Shown here piece by piece: positions 14,149 through 15,137 of a DNA stretch of 15,137 bases. Made by a program: the position numbers and the translations under genes. This DNA is from Pseudomonadota bacterium (lineage in GTDB: Bacteria; Desulfobacterota; Anaeroferrophillalia; Anaeroferrophillales; Tharpellaceae): assembly GCA_015486505.1 (NCBI GenBank), contig WFRP01000150.1, forward strand, positions 1 through 15,137. The letters run 5' to 3'. The notes under the pieces are model-generated. The model searched no databases and had not been told where the DNA came from. It saw only the letters and a list, made by a program, of their open reading frames with translations. Every line of letters starts with the position of its first letter. The stretch's first letter is position 1.

Positions 14149-14257
14149 AGTGCTTAGCAGGTTATTTTCTTGTTTTAAAACAAGCAAATGTTCTGATAAA
14201 AGCACTTATTTGCGGGCCGAAAAGGCTCGATTGGGTTGCGGAATTTGTTCCCGCATT
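14149..14257 (+). repeat. Dispersed structured repeat, unit E (short form)
   Basis: Plus-oriented single copy between the ssrA promoter and tmRNA. Basal pairs are AGTGC/GCACT. The AT palindrome (about 14164-14189) has one mismatch. The GC hairpin is CGGGCC-GAAAA-GGCTCG less its loop, and the last hairpin is TGCGGAA/TTCCCGCA with a bulged C. It lacks the 24-nt insert. It begins right after the -10 box and stops 18 nt before the mature tmRNA 5' end. Confidence 0.88.
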
Positions 14258-14275
14258 ACCTAACAGAAATACCAC

Positions 14276-14627
14276 GGGGGTGTCCTGGGTTCGACGGGAA
14301 TGCTGAGCGTGGGGCTGCATGTGGAGCTTTCAGTTAACTCCTAAAACTGACTGAACTTTCAAATAGACGCCGATACTAGCGACTACGCTCTGGCTGCATA
14401 GCCAGTGCCCGACCAGCTGACTTCCGCTAGGCAGGACCCGGGTATCATTTGAGTGGGATAGGATGGTGATTAGTTTCCGGTTGCCATCCGAAATTAAATG
14501 GGAAATCGCCGATTTAAGATCCCGACCGGAGGAGCTTAAACCCGGTTAAATTAAAATCCGCCTAAACATGTAGATGCTCTGACGTAAAGGTTTTCGGACG
14601 CGAGTTCGATTCTCGCCACCTCCACCA
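14276..14627 (+). ncRNA. ssrA: tmRNA (transfer-messenger RNA)
   Basis: One-piece tmRNA of 352 nt, which rescues stalled ribosomes with SmpB. The 5' end GGGGGTGTCCTGGGTTCGAC and the 3' end CGAGTTCGATTCTCGCC...CACCTCCACCA are the family hallmarks. A 7-bp acceptor stem forms between GGGGGTG (14276-14282) and CACCTCC (one G-U pair), with A and an encoded CCA after it (14625-14627). The T arm is GCGAG-TTCGATT-CTCGC. The tag frame starts after TAGAC at GCC 14369 and reads ADTSDYALAA, then TAG (14399-14401), giving the usual ALAA degradation end. Pseudoknot-like GC stems follow (for example GGTTGCCATCC near 14480). Confidence 0.97.
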
Positions 14628-14636
14628 ATAAAAAAT

Positions 14637-14680
14637 CCGTCTCTCCGGGGTCACTCTCCGGGGCGACGGGTTTTCTTTTT
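14637..14680 (+). terminator. Intrinsic terminator of ssrA
   Basis: CCGTC (14637-14641) pairs with GACGG (14665-14669), with an inner CCGG/CCGG stem, followed by the T-tract TTTTCTTTTT (14671-14680). It lies 9 nt after the tmRNA CCA end. Confidence 0.85.
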
Positions 14681-14896
14681 CACATGTATTCAAAGGGTTT
14701 GGGCGATTTTCACATCGACGCCCGACCCTTCTCCACCCGCCTCATTTTTACCATTCTCCAGCCTTTCATTCTCTGTTTTTCCCCTGATTCTCTGTTTTCT
14801 CTGGACGAAGTCCAAAGCTCGTCCGGTGGGGCAATCCCTTTTATACCAAGAAGTTAAGTCGAGCGGTCTGTTTGAGTTACATTTTCAAACCGCTAA
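14681..14896. other. Non-coding stretch after ssrA, no gene seen
   Basis: Pyrimidine-rich DNA with two ATTCTCTGTTTT copies near 14770 and 14790, and a bulged hairpin at about 14852-14895 (AGCGG...TTTGA with TCAAA-CCGCT). It has no open frame with coding character, no duplicate of the ssrA 3' end, and no integrase. Likely decayed sequence between ssrA and the amidoligase remnant. Confidence 0.5.
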
Positions 14897-15137
14897 GAAA
14901 AAGAAAGTTTCAGATCGTCGGTGACAGTTTCAGAGGTTACTCCCCCTTACTATCATTTTTTCTTTTTTCCTGTTGTGCACAATGTCTGGTATCGGGGCAC
15001 GGTGGAGTTCCGCTGGTTTGAGGCAACATTGCATGCCGGAAAAATCAAGGCTTACCTGCAATTTTGTCTGGCTATCGCTGCCAAGGCATTGAATGGTCGG
15101 GCAGCCTCCAGCCGCAAGCGGGACTTTGATCCTCAAA
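14897..15137 (+). pseudogene. 5'-truncated amidoligase-family fragment, runs off the window
   Basis: The frame is open from just after a TAA (14894-14896) to the window end. From about 14975 it reads VHNVWYRGTVEFRWFEATLH and then AGKIKAYLQFCLAIAAKALN. I recognise this as the conserved VEFR...LHAGK...Y(L/I)QFCLA segment of the putative amidoligase family (ATP-grasp-related GCS-like fold, ligases making amide bonds, common on phage and mobile DNA). This segment lies in the C-terminal half of full proteins. Upstream, 14897-14974 codes PPYYHFFFFP-like sequence with no homology that I see, and no in-frame ATG exists, so the N-terminal half is missing. The rest of the gene would lie beyond 15137. 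Confidence 0.65.

Noticed and set aside
14930..15136. 68-codon minus-strand frame at the window end
   Set aside because: It is the antisense of the recognisable amidoligase segment.

Overview
The window looks like chromosomal DNA from a Gram-negative anaerobe, most likely of the Desulfobacterota (former Deltaproteobacteria). The guess rests on a DsrE-like small protein paired with an MFS carrier, a SprA-type HEQAH protein, an XRE-cupin regulator, and a mobile-element style (TGATGG...CCATCA inverted ends) that I recall from that group. No 16S or other decisive marker is present, so taxonomy is an inference.

Layout. A head-to-tail pair of a dispersed repeat (79-332) is followed by a minus-strand operon: a DsrE-like protein (2151-1711) then a 12-helix MFS transporter (1702-404), with a plausible promoter at 2256-2228. 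A further repeat copy (2455-2587) precedes a plus-strand pair: a secreted 1244-residue LVIVD-type beta-propeller protein with four C-terminal ~100-residue repeats (2652-6386) and an XRE-cupin regulator (6425-7066). Two repeat copies (7065-7356) and a hairpin (7371-7420) separate this from a three-gene cluster: a Cys-rich orphan (7433-8275), a hotdog thioesterase (8347-8754) and a class II aldolase (8751-9650) whose C-terminus is encoded by two more repeat copies (9420-9663). Next come an orphan polytopic membrane protein with a Lys-Pro tail (9683-10813), a SprA-like HEQAH protein (10863-11813), an intergenic stretch with an ATCTGTG-type hairpin repeat, and a TraB/PrgY-family membrane protein (12146-13372). 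A 216-bp MITE-like element lies directly before smpB (13616-14065). smpB is followed by a promoter, another repeat copy and ssrA (tmRNA, 14276-14627) with its terminator. Past ssrA the sequence decays into a non-coding stretch and a 5'-truncated amidoligase fragment that runs off the window. ssrA 3' ends are common integration sites, so this may be the edge of a degraded mobile element.

Main result. Eight copies of one 109-157 nt repeat punctuate almost every transcription-unit boundary. In a common orientation each copy has a long AT-tipped hairpin (AGTRC...GYACT), a GC hairpin usually with a GCAA or GAAA-type loop, and a TGCGGGA/TCCCGCA hairpin. Several stems change on both sides together (AGTAC/GTACT, then AGTGC/GTACT by G-U, then AGTGC/GCACT), which indicates selected structure. 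Copies have altered neighbouring genes: the aldolase reads through two copies, the regulator's stop codon is formed at a copy boundary, and one copy is transcribed as a leader of tmRNA. I know of no named family matching it.

Functionally, smpB and ssrA work together in ribosome rescue. The other genes do not form one recognisable pathway.
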